NCBI RefSeq assembly: GCF_000717655.1
Contig: NZ_JNZY01000011.1
Coordinates: 62,001 to 126,000, forward strand
DNA: 64,000 bases
Direction: 5' to 3'
From: Streptomyces katrae
GTDB taxonomy: Bacteria; Actinomycetota; Actinomycetes; Streptomycetales; Streptomycetaceae
Shown: in pieces, positions 17,486-25,816 of the stretch
Numbering within the stretch: the stretch's first letter is position 1
How the letters are laid out: each line of letters opens with the position of its first letter
The notes under the pieces: generated by a model
What the model was told of the DNA's origin: nothing
What the model saw: only the letters and a program-made list of their open reading frames with translations
Database searches by the model: none
Position numbers and translations under genes: made by a program

Positions 17486-18162
17486 CCATCCGTGTGATCA
17501 TCGTCGACGACCAGGCCATGGTGCGGGCGGGGTTCGCCGCCCTGCTGTCGGCGCAGGCCGACATCGACGTGGTGGGCGAGGCAGCCGACGGGCGGCAGGG
17601 GGTGCAGGTCTCGCGCACGGTGCGTCCCGACGTGGTGCTGATGGACGTGCGCATGCCCGAGATGGACGGGCTGACGGCGGCCCGGGAGCTGCTCAGCCCG
17701 CCGCCGGGGGTCGTCCACCGGCCGAAGGTGCTGATGCTGACCACCTTCGACATCGACGACTACGTGTACGAGGCGCTGCGCGCGGGTGCCTCCGGGTTCC
17801 TGCTGAAGGACGCGCCGCCGGCCGATCTGATCGCGGCGGTCCGCGTGGTCGCGTCGGGCGAGGCACTGCTGGCGCCCTCGGTGACCCGGCGGCTGATCGC
17901 GGACTTCGTCCAGCAGCGGCCGGCCCCGCGCAAGGAACCGGCGCTGCGGCTGAACGGGCTGACCCCGCGGGAGACCGAGGTACTGGAGCTCATCGCGCGC
18001 GGGCTGTCGAACCAGGAGATCGCCGGGCGCCTGGTGCTGGCGGAGCAGACGGTGAAGACGCACATCGGCAGGGTGCTGGCCAAGCTGGGCCTGCGGGACC
18101 GGGCGCAGGCAGTGATCTTCGCCTACGAGGCGGGGCTGGTGCGGCCGGGCGACGCCGACTGA
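17482..18162 (+). CDS. NarL/LuxR-family response regulator
   Basis: 226 residues. The receiver domain has the acidic pocket (IIVDDQ), the phospho-acceptor Asp in VVLMDVRMPEMDG, Thr in MLTTFD and Lys in FLLKDAPP. The C-terminal LuxR-type helix-turn-helix is LTPRETEVLELIARGLSNQEIA through VKTHIGRVLAKL. The TTG at 17482 is used because it overlaps the kinase stop (TTGA) and has GAGGAGG five bases upstream. It probably regulates itself and/or the secreted hydrolase and acyltransferase genes downstream, but that is inference. Confidence 0.93.
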   Translation: MTIRVIIVDDQAMVRAGFAALLSAQADIDVVGEAADGRQGVQVSRTVRPDVVLMDVRMPEMDGLTAARELLSPPPGVVHRPKVLMLTTFDIDDYVYEALRAGASGFLLKDAPPADLIAAVRVVASGEALLAPSVTRRLIADFVQQRPAPRKEPALRLNGLTPRETEVLELIARGLSNQEIAGRLVLAEQTVKTHIGRVLAKLGLRDRAQAVIFAYEAGLVRPGDAD

Positions 18163-18276
18163 GGCCTTCCGGGCCTTCCCGAGCGCGGCGGTCTCCTCCA
18201 CCGCCCCCTACCGGGGTATGACATCCGACTTGGCTCCACGGTCCGACGTGCGCTCCGACACCTTCTCCTTAGTTTC

Positions 18277-18293
18277 CTCCTCGTCACGAGGAG
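18277..18293. promoter_or_regulatory. Perfect 17-bp palindrome next to the hydrolase ribosome site
   Basis: CTCCTCGT-C-ACGAGGAG has 8-bp arms and a one-base centre. It lies 13-29 bases upstream of the ATG at 18306 and its right arm runs into the GGAGAAGGGG ribosome site. It could be a protein-binding operator or part of an RNA structure that hides the ribosome site. A single-base loop makes an operator more likely. Confidence 0.45.
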
Positions 18294-18305
18294 AGGAGAA
18301 GGGGC

Positions 18306-19349
18306 ATGCGCCGCTTCGGAAGGACCCTGGTCACAGCCGCCCTGGCCGTGGCCGTGGTCGGGGGGACCGCGGGATGGGCCTCCGGCGACAGCCAGCACGC
18401 GGTCACCGGACCGCCGCCCGGCACCGCCGCCTGGCGGGCCGAGTCCGCGTCCGGCCGTTCGCTCCCCGATCCCGCGAGCGCCTCGCCGCACGACGTGGCC
18501 CGGTTCTTCGCCGGGCTGGACGATGCCGGGCGCCGGGAGCTCGTACGGCGCCACCCGCTGGTGGTCGGCAACCTCGACGGAGCCCCGGTCACCCTCAGGT
18601 ACGAGGCCAACCGGCTGGGCGTCCTCGCGACCGGCGAGGCGCGCTACGCCTCGCTCGCTTCGCCGGGGCGGCAGATCCTCGCGTTCGACCCGCGCGGGCG
18701 CGGCCAGGTCGTCGAGGTCTTCGGGGATCTGGAGCGGGCTGCTCACGTGTCGGTGGTCGTACCGGGTTCCGACAGCGACGCCACCACGTACGACGCGAAG
18801 CGCGCGCCGGCCACCGGTCCGGCCGGGATGGCCCGGTCGCTGCGCGCCGCGGCCGGTGAGAACACCGCGGTGGTGGCCTGGGCCGGCTACACCACCCCGG
18901 TCGGCGTCGGTCTGGACGCGGCCTCCGGGCGGCTCGCCGAGGCGGGCGCGGACCGGCTGGCCCGGTTCACGGCCGGGCTCGACGCGGTCGGCGCGCCCGA
19001 CCCGGTGCTGTTCTGCCACAGCTACGGCTCGGTGGTCGGGGGGCTCGCGGCCGGGCGTACGGACGCCAGGGACATCGTCGTGTTCGGCTCGCCCGGCATG
19101 CGTGCCGACACCGCCGCCGGCCTGCACACCCGCGCCCGCGTCTGGGCGGCCCGGGGGCCCTCCGACTGGATCGCCGACGTGCCGAACGTGCAGCTCGCCG
19201 GCATCGGCCACGGCGCCGATCCGGCCTCCGCCGGCTTCGGCGCCCGCAAGGTGCCCGCCGCCGACGTGCACGGCCACACCGGCTACCTCGTGCCCGGCAC
19301 CCAGTCCCTGGCGGCCTTCGCCGCGATCGCGAAGGGAGAGGTCCGATGA
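18306..19349 (+). CDS. Secreted alpha/beta hydrolase (DUF1023-type)
   Basis: 347 residues with a signal peptide (about 1-28). The C-terminal half matches the DUF1023 alpha/beta-hydrolase family: VSVVVPGSDSDATTYD (first strands), VVAWAGYTTPVG, the nucleophile elbow FCHSYGS with Ser239, and a late His in DVHGHTGYL. A long N-terminal extension (30-145) carries the HDVARFFAGLDDAGRRELVRR helix common in these proteins. The substrate is unknown; relatives are lipase/esterase-like. Its stop overlaps the start of the acyltransferase gene (ATGA), so the two are co-translated. Confidence 0.88.
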   Translation: MRRFGRTLVTAALAVAVVGGTAGWASGDSQHAVTGPPPGTAAWRAESASGRSLPDPASASPHDVARFFAGLDDAGRRELVRRHPLVVGNLDGAPVTLRYEANRLGVLATGEARYASLASPGRQILAFDPRGRGQVVEVFGDLERAAHVSVVVPGSDSDATTYDAKRAPATGPAGMARSLRAAAGENTAVVAWAGYTTPVGVGLDAASGRLAEAGADRLARFTAGLDAVGAPDPVLFCHSYGSVVGGLAAGRTDARDIVVFGSPGMRADTAAGLHTRARVWAARGPSDWIADVPNVQLAGIGHGADPASAGFGARKVPAADVHGHTGYLVPGTQSLAAFAAIAKGEVR

Positions 19350-20557
19350 GCACCCTGACCACGCTCAGGAAGGCCGCCGACCGGATCGAGCGGCAGACCC
19401 CCGCCCACCGCGACCGGGCCGTGGACGGGCTGCGCGCCCTCGCCCTGCTGGCCGTGCCGACCGGGCACTGGCTGCTCGGCGGGTTCACCCTCGACGCGGA
19501 GGGCGGCCTGCACAATGCCAGCCCGCTGTCCGCCTTCGGCGGGCTGGCGCCGGTCGGCTGGGTGCTCCAGATGCTCGGCATCTTCTTCCTGGTGGGCGGC
19601 TACGCCTCGGTGCTCGCGTACCGCCGCCGCCCGGGGTCCGTCCGGGCCTGGCTGAAGGGCCGGATCGCCCGGCTGGGGCGGCCGGTGCTCGGGGTCACGG
19701 CGGTGTGGGCGCTGGCGGCGCCGGTGCTGTATGCGGCGGGCGTGCCCGAGGCGACGCTGCGGACGGGAGCCACGCTGGTGATCCAGCCGCTGTGGTTCGT
19801 CGGGGTGTACGTGGTGGTCACCGCGCTGACTCCGTACTGCGTACGGGCGGCGCACCGGCTCGGCGGCTGGGCGGCGGCCCCGCTGCTGGCCTCGGTCGCG
19901 GCGGTGGACTTCCTGCGCTACGGGCCGCTCGCCGGCTCCGTGCCCTCCTGGCTGGCGCTGGTGAACATCCTGCCGGGCTGGCTGTTCGCGTACCAGCTGG
20001 GCGTGTCCTGGGGCGAGCGGCGGATCGGGCGGCGCGGGGCCTGGCTGCTGCTGGCGGGCGGGACCGTGCTGTTCGCGGCGCTGCTGATGGTGTTCCACTA
20101 CCCGGCGTCGGTGGTCGGCGTACCGGGCGAGGCGCGGACGAACTCGCACCCGCCGTCGCTGCTGGTGCTGGCCCTGGCCGCGGCGCAGTCGGGGGCGGCG
20201 ATGCTGCTGCGGGACCGGCTGGGGAGGCTGCTGGCCCGGCCGGCGCTGTGGGCGCCGGTGGTCGTGATCAACCTGTGCGCGATGACGGTCCTGTGCTGGC
20301 ACCAGACGGCCATGCTGGCGGCGGCCGTGCCCGGTGCGTTCGTGGGAGAGCTGGCGGGTCTGACGACGGCGCCGGACAGTCCGGGGTGGATCGCGGCGCG
20401 GCTCGCGTGGATGCCGGTGTTCGCGGCGCTGCTCGTGGGCATCGCCCGGTACGCGCGCCGGTTCGAGGAGCCGTGGAAGCGGGCCACGGCGGTGCGGCGG
20501 GCGCTCGCGGGCCTGCTGGCGGCCGGGTTCGCGGTGTTCGCGCTGGGCCTGGCTTAG
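19346..20557 (+). CDS. Acyltransferase-3-family membrane protein
   Basis: 403 residues with about ten membrane helices. The N-terminal motif RDRAVDGLRALALLAVPTGH is the family's conserved R-x(10)-H arrangement at the membrane face. These proteins O-acylate extracellular sugars, lipids or antibiotics. The gene overlaps the upstream secreted hydrolase (ATGA), so the pair may add and remove acyl groups on the same outer target; that link is inference. A strong hairpin follows at 20560-20620. Confidence 0.85.
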   Translation: MSTLTTLRKAADRIERQTPAHRDRAVDGLRALALLAVPTGHWLLGGFTLDAEGGLHNASPLSAFGGLAPVGWVLQMLGIFFLVGGYASVLAYRRRPGSVRAWLKGRIARLGRPVLGVTAVWALAAPVLYAAGVPEATLRTGATLVIQPLWFVGVYVVVTALTPYCVRAAHRLGGWAAAPLLASVAAVDFLRYGPLAGSVPSWLALVNILPGWLFAYQLGVSWGERRIGRRGAWLLLAGGTVLFAALLMVFHYPASVVGVPGEARTNSHPPSLLVLALAAAQSGAAMLLRDRLGRLLARPALWAPVVVINLCAMTVLCWHQTAMLAAAVPGAFVGELAGLTTAPDSPGWIAARLAWMPVFAALLVGIARYARRFEEPWKRATAVRRALAGLLAAGFAVFALGLA

Positions 20558-20559
20558 GC

Positions 20560-20620
20560 CGTCTCTTCCGGATCACTCTTCCGGATCACACCTGACCCGC
20601 GGCCTGATCCGAAAGAGACG
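20560..20620 (+). terminator. Terminator-like hairpin after the hydrolase/acyltransferase pair
   Basis: A 16-bp stem (20560-20575 with 20605-20620, one mismatch) begins three bases after the acyltransferase stop. The left arm is followed by a tandem copy of the 13-mer TCTTCCGGATCAC (20564-20576 and 20577-20589), so the right arm could pair with either copy. Confidence 0.7.
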
Positions 20621-20797
20621 GGCCTGGCGGATCCGGTGCGGACGTACCGGAGCACGGGGATTTACCAGGACCGTTGCCGCCCGTCAAGCCACGGCTTTCA
20701 GGGGCATGACGGGGCGCGGCGGCCGGGCCTTACTGGAAGCGGGTCCACGTGGAGAAGTGGCCCACCCGCACAGGCCACCGACTCAAGGAGCATTCCC

Positions 20798-21199
20798 ATG
20801 ACTCACCCCTTTCGGACCCGGCGTTTCCTCGTCTTCGCCGCCTCGACCGCCGCGGCCGCCGGAGCCGTGCTGCTGCCCACCGGGGCATTCGCCGCCACTC
20901 CCGCGACGCCGCACACGGTCGTAGCCGACGACGGACCCGGCAACCCTGCGCACAGCGAGAGCTCCACCCTCCTCTGGATCACTCCCGAGGGCAGTGACGA
21001 AGGCCGGATCGTCGTCAAGCCCGACGTTCAGAAACCCCAGGACAACCGGGCCGTCAACAAGGCCGACCACGGCAAGATCCGCGTCCACGACAACGTCGGC
21101 CGCGGCGGCGGCCTGCTGGATCCCCCCAAGGATCCCGTGTGGATCTGCGTCGCCGCTCCCTGTGGTCCCCCGTCGCACGCCCGGACCGTCGCCACCTAG
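20798..21199 (+). CDS. Small secreted hypothetical protein
   Basis: 133 residues. A clear Sec signal peptide (RTRRF n-region, Ala/Val-rich core, cleavage after AFA at about 31) leaves a mature protein of about 100 residues. It is polar, with KPDVQKPQDNRAVNKADHG and a final CVAAPCGPP segment whose two Cys could pair. ATG at 20798 has AAGGAG seven bases upstream. No family is recognised. The gene stands alone between two strong hairpins, so it is a monocistronic secreted product. Confidence 0.75.
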   Translation: MTHPFRTRRFLVFAASTAAAAGAVLLPTGAFAATPATPHTVVADDGPGNPAHSESSTLLWITPEGSDEGRIVVKPDVQKPQDNRAVNKADHGKIRVHDNVGRGGGLLDPPKDPVWICVAAPCGPPSHARTVAT

Positions 21200-21214
21200 G
21201 CGGCCAGGCCACCG

Positions 21215-21254
21215 GACGAGAGCGCCGCTCCTCGGGGGGAGCGGCGCTCTCGTC
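21215..21254 (+). terminator. Strong terminator hairpin after the small secreted protein
   Basis: A perfect 17-bp stem (21215-21231 with 21238-21254) with a six-base loop. It lies between convergent genes (stop at 21199; opposite-strand stop at 21272) and can serve both directions. Confidence 0.85.
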
Positions 21255-21271
21255 GTGGTCGGGCAAGCGGG

Positions 21272-21694
21272 TCAGGCGATCGACGCGGCGACGATGGCGG
21301 CCACCGCCAGGTTGCAGCAGGCCGTGACCCAGACCGCCGGGTGCGGCTCCGGGTCGACGACGATGGCGCCGAGCTTGCCGGGGGTCACCCAGTCCAGCAC
21401 GAGGAAGGCCACGCCCATCAGGACCAGGCCGAGCACGCCGAAGGCGGCGGTGGACAGCAGGCCCTTGCCGAAGTCGTCGTACGTGGTCCAGATCGAGGTG
21501 AAGACGATCCCGCCGACACCGAGGAGCGCGGAGCTCAGCATGACGGCCGCATTCCGGTTGCGCTCCTCCCAGATCTGCTTGGGGAGCTTCCCGGGCGTCA
21601 GCACGTCCACCAGGACGATGCCGAGGATCAGCAGCACCAGGCCGAGGGCACCGAAGGCGCTGGTGCGGCCAAGTCCGTTGATGATGTCGCTCAT
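21272..21694 (-). CDS. DUF350-family membrane protein
   Basis: 140 residues with four membrane helices in two internally similar halves. Each half contains a hydrophobic helix followed by D-x-L/V-TPGKL (LVDVLTPGKLPKQ and LDWVTPGKLGA), the hallmark of DUF350. Family members in other bacteria sit with spermidine-synthase-like or ATP-grasp genes; the nearest gene here is the divergent GNAT/ATP-grasp fusion. The biochemical role is unknown. The start at 21694 lies 115 bp from that neighbour's start. Confidence 0.85.
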   Translation of the reverse strand: MSDIINGLGRTSAFGALGLVLLILGIVLVDVLTPGKLPKQIWEERNRNAAVMLSSALLGVGGIVFTSIWTTYDDFGKGLLSTAAFGVLGLVLMGVAFLVLDWVTPGKLGAIVVDPEPHPAVWVTACCNLAVAAIVAASIA

Positions 21695-21809
21695 TGAGAA
21701 GCCGTTCTCCGCGGGGGTAGGAAGGTCCTGCCGTACCTGACGCGCACCTGCCGTCAGGGTGGCCGAATCTATCGCACGGTCTTGCGGCAGACCATGGGGA
21801 GGTCAGGGA

Positions 21810-23678
21810 ATGGTAAAGCTCAGAGCGGCGGGGGCCGGTGAGGCGGAGGCGCTCACGGCGCTGGTGCTGCGTTCCAAGGCGTACTGGGGGTACGACGCGG
21901 AGCTCCTGGCCTCCTTCGCGCACGAACTGCGGATCCGGGCCGGGGAGGTGGCGGACCGCCGGATCGTGGTGGCCGAAGACGCGGGGGCCGGCGGCCGGGT
22001 ACTGGGGCTCGCCTCCCTGGAGGGCACGGCGCCGGTGGCCAGGCTGGGGCTGCTGTTCGTGGAGCCGGAGGCCGTCGGGCGGGGCGTGGGGCGGCGGCTG
22101 TACCGGGATGCGCTGCGCCGGGCCGCCGCACTGGGGTTCCGCAGGCTGCTGATCGACGCCGATCCGCATGCGGCCGGGTTCTACCGGGCGATGGGCGCGC
22201 TGGCTTCACCGGCGTCCTGCCGGCCGGGCGACGAGGACGTGCCCGCGGGCCTGGTGCGGTTCGAGGCGGCGCCCGCGCCGCTCGCCGACTGGGCACGGGC
22301 CTGGACCGGCGGCGGACCGGCCGTGCACATCGGCAATGTCGCCGAGTACAACGCACAGTTCGCCGACGCCTCCCTGGACCGCGAACAGCGGGCCGCGCAC
22401 CACTACGCCTGCCTGGCCGCGTTCTACAGCCCGTGGCCGGGGGCGCTGGTGCTGCCCGGGGCGGTGCCGCGGGACTGGATCGACCGGGTCTGCCACGTCT
22501 TGGAGTGGGAGGGATCGGAAGGGGAGGGGCTGGAGGTGTACGACGGCCTGGTGGACGGGGGTTGCGGACTGTCGGATGCCGTACGGGCCCGCCCGGCGCT
22601 GGCCGGGCGGCTGACCGCGGCCGGGCTGCCCCTCGTACCGTGGGGCCGGACGGAGGCGTTCGCGCGGCTGACCGGGCGGCCGTGGCGGCCGCGCGAGCTG
22701 CGCTACGAGTCGAAGTCGGCGGCGCACGGCCTGTTCGCGCGGACCCTGGCGGGCGGCGGGCACCCCCTGATCGTGCTCCCCGCCCAGTGGCGGGCCGCCA
22801 ACCGGCGGGCCGCGGCGCGGCTGCTGGCCGCCCGGGCCGGGGCGGGCGAGAGCACCGTTCTCAAATCGGAGCACGGTGTCGGCGGCTCGGGCACCACCGT
22901 GGTGACGCCCGACCGGGTCCGGGAGGCGGGCGGCGCCCGCGCGGTCCTGCGTGCTCTGCCGCGCGGGCCGCTGCTGGTGGAGGAGTACGTGGCAGGCCCG
23001 ACGGAACCCGGCGCGCCGCGCGATCTGACGTACGACGGGTTCGTGGACGGGGCGGGCCGGGTGCACGAGGCCGGCGGCGCGGTGATGGACGTGGCGGGCA
23101 CCGGGTACCGCGGCGCCACGGTGGGCCCGGGGGTGGTGCCCGCATGGGCGGAGAAACCGCTGCTCGCTTTCGGGGAGGCGGTGGGCCGGGAGCTGGCGGC
23201 CGCCGGCTACCGGGGCTGGTTCGACGTGGACTTCGTCGCCGACGGCGCGGGACGGCTCGCGCCGACCGAGACGAACCTACGGCTCACCGGGCCGTCCGTC
23301 GCCTTCATGGTGGCGGCCCGGCTCGACGCGCTGCGGGGCGCGGGCCATCTCGTACGGATCGTGGACCGGGTGGAGCTGGGGGCCCGGCTGCCCGAAGCCC
23401 CGCTCGAGGAACTGTGCGAGATGCTGGCCCGGCGCTGTACGGAGCTCGGGGCGGTGTTCCTCCCCGCCATCCCGACCGGGGCTTTCGACCCGGCGCCCTG
23501 GCTGGGCGTGTTCGTGGCCGCGCACAGCAGGGAGGTGCTGGACGCGGCCGAGGCACTTGTACGGGCGGAGGCACTCGCGGTGGGGACGGCGTTCGCCGAG
23601 GATCAGCGGGTGGTGGAGCCCTCGGCGTCGTCGGCCTCGTCGAAGTCGAACGGCGAGGGCGGTTTCCGGGTGACGTAG
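21810..23678 (+). CDS. GNAT acetyltransferase fused to an ATP-grasp ligase domain
   Basis: 622 residues. Residues 1-150 are a GNAT domain (RIVVAEDAG, then LGLLFVEPEAVGRGVGRRLY as the acetyl-CoA loop, and LIDADPHAAGFYRAMGA). Residues about 165-330 are a pre-ATP-grasp-like region. Residues about 330-520 form an ATP-grasp fold: Lys in VLKSEHGVGGSG, the adenine-side LLVEEYVAGP, and metal ligands in WFDVDFVADGAGRLAPTETN (D and E-x-N). ATP-grasp enzymes join a carboxylate to an amine or thiol through an acylphosphate. ATG at 21810 has GGAGG seven bases upstream. The 3' end overlaps the convergent adenylation-domain gene by 76 bp. The substrate is unknown. Confidence 0.8.
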   Translation: MVKLRAAGAGEAEALTALVLRSKAYWGYDAELLASFAHELRIRAGEVADRRIVVAEDAGAGGRVLGLASLEGTAPVARLGLLFVEPEAVGRGVGRRLYRDALRRAAALGFRRLLIDADPHAAGFYRAMGALASPASCRPGDEDVPAGLVRFEAAPAPLADWARAWTGGGPAVHIGNVAEYNAQFADASLDREQRAAHHYACLAAFYSPWPGALVLPGAVPRDWIDRVCHVLEWEGSEGEGLEVYDGLVDGGCGLSDAVRARPALAGRLTAAGLPLVPWGRTEAFARLTGRPWRPRELRYESKSAAHGLFARTLAGGGHPLIVLPAQWRAANRRAAARLLAARAGAGESTVLKSEHGVGGSGTTVVTPDRVREAGGARAVLRALPRGPLLVEEYVAGPTEPGAPRDLTYDGFVDGAGRVHEAGGAVMDVAGTGYRGATVGPGVVPAWAEKPLLAFGEAVGRELAAAGYRGWFDVDFVADGAGRLAPTETNLRLTGPSVAFMVAARLDALRGAGHLVRIVDRVELGARLPEAPLEELCEMLARRCTELGAVFLPAIPTGAFDPAPWLGVFVAAHSREVLDAAEALVRAEALAVGTAFAEDQRVVEPSASSASSKSNGEGGFRVT

Positions 23679-25687
23679 AGGGCGACGACGACGGCCGCGA
23701 TCATCAGCGGGATGTTGAAGACGTAGACGAGCGCGGCCTGGACCGGCCAGTCCTGCTTGGCCGCGAGCCGGTAGAAGTTGTCCTGCGGCCACCAGGCGAG
23801 GAGCAGGTAGACCACCGCCAGGTGAGCGGCCGCGGTGGAGCCGGCCCTCTGGCCCGGGCTCGCGCCCGGGCCGTGGCGCATCATCATCGCGCGGCCTGCG
23901 AAGAGGAAGATCAGCCCGACGGCGAACGCGGCTCCCTCGAACAGGTAGAGCACGAAGAAGAGGAACGCCCATGGGTTGGGCACACCGCTCAGGTCGGTCG
24001 CGCCCGGCCAGAAGATCTTCGAGAGGACGAAGAAGAGAAGGCCGGTGCCGACCAGGAACGGAATGCCGAAACCGACGAGCCCGAACGCCGTGAGGCTGCC
24101 GCTGCCGGCGGCCCTGTACTTTCCGGCGCCCCCCTCGCCCGGCTTCGCCGCGAGCACGGGCTTCGCCAGGGCCTCCCGGTTCTCCTGGCCCGCGCGGTTG
24201 CGGGGCAGGGTGCGCAGCCGGACCACGGCGCTCGGGGTCCGCGTCGGGAGCACCTTCCCGGTGAGGTGGGCACGGAGCTCACCGCTGTCGGGCAGGCCGG
24301 CGCCCGGCGGCCAGGAGTGGCCGTCGGCGGGCGGGGCCACGTAGGCGACCAGCCGGCCCGGACCGCCGTGGTCCGGGACCTTGGCCACGAGTGCGGCGCC
24401 GACGTCCGGGTGGGTCCGGATGACGGATTCGACGGCGTGCGGGTGGAGCACCGCACCGGCCACGGTGATCTGGTCCCGGATGCGGCCGCGGAACTCCAGC
24501 AGCCCGTCCGGGCGGATTTCCGCGCGGTCGCCGGTGGGTATCGCATCGCCGCCGTCGGGCGGGGTGAGGCAGATCTCCCCGTCGCGCAGGTCCACGCGGC
24601 AGCCGGGGAAAGGGGTGCCGATCAGGGCGATCTGCTCAGGATCGTCCAACGGGCGGGGCAGCTGGGGCAGTTCGAACCAGGCGCCGACACCCGCGGTGTC
24701 GGTGGGTCCGTAGACGTTGAGCAGCCGGGCGCCGGGGCGGAGCGTGCGCTGCAGGGCGGCCTGCTCGTCGAGGAAGAGCCGGTCCCCGGTGACCGTGACC
24801 AGCCGCAGCGACCGCAGGGCCGGGTCGGGGTCGCGGCGCCTGCGCGGCGCGGCGGAGGAGCCTGATCCTGCACCGCTCGCGGGCTGCAGGAGCAGCCGGG
24901 CCGCACCGGCCGGGTCGGTGTGCACCACACTGACCTGTTCGGTGTCGACGGCCCGGCGGATCCCCTCGGGCGTCCAGGGCCCGCGCTCCGGCACGACGAG
25001 GGCGCCGCCGGAGCACAGGGCCCGGGTCCAGCCGGCGGCGAAGGCGGTGACGTCCGCTCCGGGGGTGATCAGGTGGCGGTCCCCGGGGGCCGGCCGGGTG
25101 ACTTCGGCCCAGCCCTCTTGGGCGGCGCGCAGCCGGGCGTGGCCGACGGGGACGGCGCGCGGCACCGTCGCTCCGGTGAACAGGACGGCGGCGGCCGCCG
25201 TCCAGGGCGCGGGCCGCTCCGGGGGTTCGGTGGGCCGGCCGGTGATCGCGGCCGCTTCCGCGTCGAGGCGGATCACCCGCAGGCCGCTGCCGTCGTCGAG
25301 CCGGGCGTGGTGCGCGGCGTGGGTGAGCAGGATGTACGGCGTGCCGGCGGAGAGCTGCCGCTGCCCGGTGAGCGGGACCTCGACGTCGATGACCGTGTAG
25401 ACCCCGCCGGCCTTGAGGACCGCGAGGAGGGCGACGACGAGTTCGGGCCGCCTGGCGGTCCCGATCGCCACGACGGCGCCGGGCGGCAGCCCCCCGGCCA
25501 TGAGATGGTGCGCCAACTGGTTGGCGCGGGCGTCGAGTTGTCCGTAGGTGAGACTGTCCGCACCGGCGATGACGGCGTATGCCTGCGGGGTGTCCCGTGC
25601 CTGCTGCTCGAAGAGGTGCAGGACGGTGGCGGCGGTGGCCCGGCCGGAGCGATCGGACCCTGGTTCCTGCGTCGATCCCTGCGTCAT
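23603..25687 (-). CDS. Adenylation (AMP-binding) domain fused to a four-helix membrane domain; catalytic Lys absent
   Basis: 694 residues. The N-terminal 510 follow an NRPS-type adenylation domain: A1 LTYGQLDARANQLAHHL, A2 LKAGGVYTVID, A5 NVYGPTDTAG, A7 IPTGDRAEIRPDG and A8 GRIRDQITVAG. The A3 phosphate loop is degenerate (LFTGATVPRAV for TSGSTGxPKG). In A10 the invariant Lys is Gln (RAGQENREAL for NGKVDRKAL). The C-terminal 170 residues carry four membrane helices and an acidic tail. No carrier-protein Ser motif is present. ATG at 25687 has only a weak G-rich ribosome site. It may be a pseudo-enzyme or a half-reaction-altered adenylate enzyme anchored in the membrane. Confidence 0.75.
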   Translation of the reverse strand: MTQGSTQEPGSDRSGRATAATVLHLFEQQARDTPQAYAVIAGADSLTYGQLDARANQLAHHLMAGGLPPGAVVAIGTARRPELVVALLAVLKAGGVYTVIDVEVPLTGQRQLSAGTPYILLTHAAHHARLDDGSGLRVIRLDAEAAAITGRPTEPPERPAPWTAAAAVLFTGATVPRAVPVGHARLRAAQEGWAEVTRPAPGDRHLITPGADVTAFAAGWTRALCSGGALVVPERGPWTPEGIRRAVDTEQVSVVHTDPAGAARLLLQPASGAGSGSSAAPRRRRDPDPALRSLRLVTVTGDRLFLDEQAALQRTLRPGARLLNVYGPTDTAGVGAWFELPQLPRPLDDPEQIALIGTPFPGCRVDLRDGEICLTPPDGGDAIPTGDRAEIRPDGLLEFRGRIRDQITVAGAVLHPHAVESVIRTHPDVGAALVAKVPDHGGPGRLVAYVAPPADGHSWPPGAGLPDSGELRAHLTGKVLPTRTPSAVVRLRTLPRNRAGQENREALAKPVLAAKPGEGGAGKYRAAGSGSLTAFGLVGFGIPFLVGTGLLFFVLSKIFWPGATDLSGVPNPWAFLFFVLYLFEGAAFAVGLIFLFAGRAMMMRHGPGASPGQRAGSTAAAHLAVVYLLLAWWPQDNFYRLAAKQDWPVQAALVYVFNIPLMIAAVVVALYVTRKPPSPFDFDEADDAEGSTTR

Positions 25688-25778
25688 CCCCCGATGATGA
25701 CACCCGCCGCCGACAGCGGGCAGGAGACGTGAACATCCCCCGTACGAGCGGGAGTTCGGTACCGATCCAGCCAAAGGG

Positions 25779-25809
25779 TTGACCTCAAGTTTGGTTGAGG
25801 TCCTAGCGT
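25779..25809 (+). promoter_or_regulatory. SoxR-box promoter of the ABC exporter
   Basis: A -35 TTGACC (25779-25784) and a -10 TAGCGT (25804-25809) are separated by 19 bp, the overlong spacer typical of MerR-family promoters. The spacer region holds a perfect inverted repeat GACCTCAA-N6-TTGAGGTC (25781-25802), matching the SoxR recognition sequence. Transcription would begin at about 25816, one base before the ATG at 25817, so the message is probably leaderless. Confidence 0.85.
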
Positions 25810-25816
25810 TCCCACC

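Noticed and set aside
18200..18225. GGGTAT preceded by a GTCTC-like box, resembling a SigB-type promoter
   Set aside because: The spacing (18 bp) is outside the usual 14-16 bp, and the upstream box is too short to be convincing.
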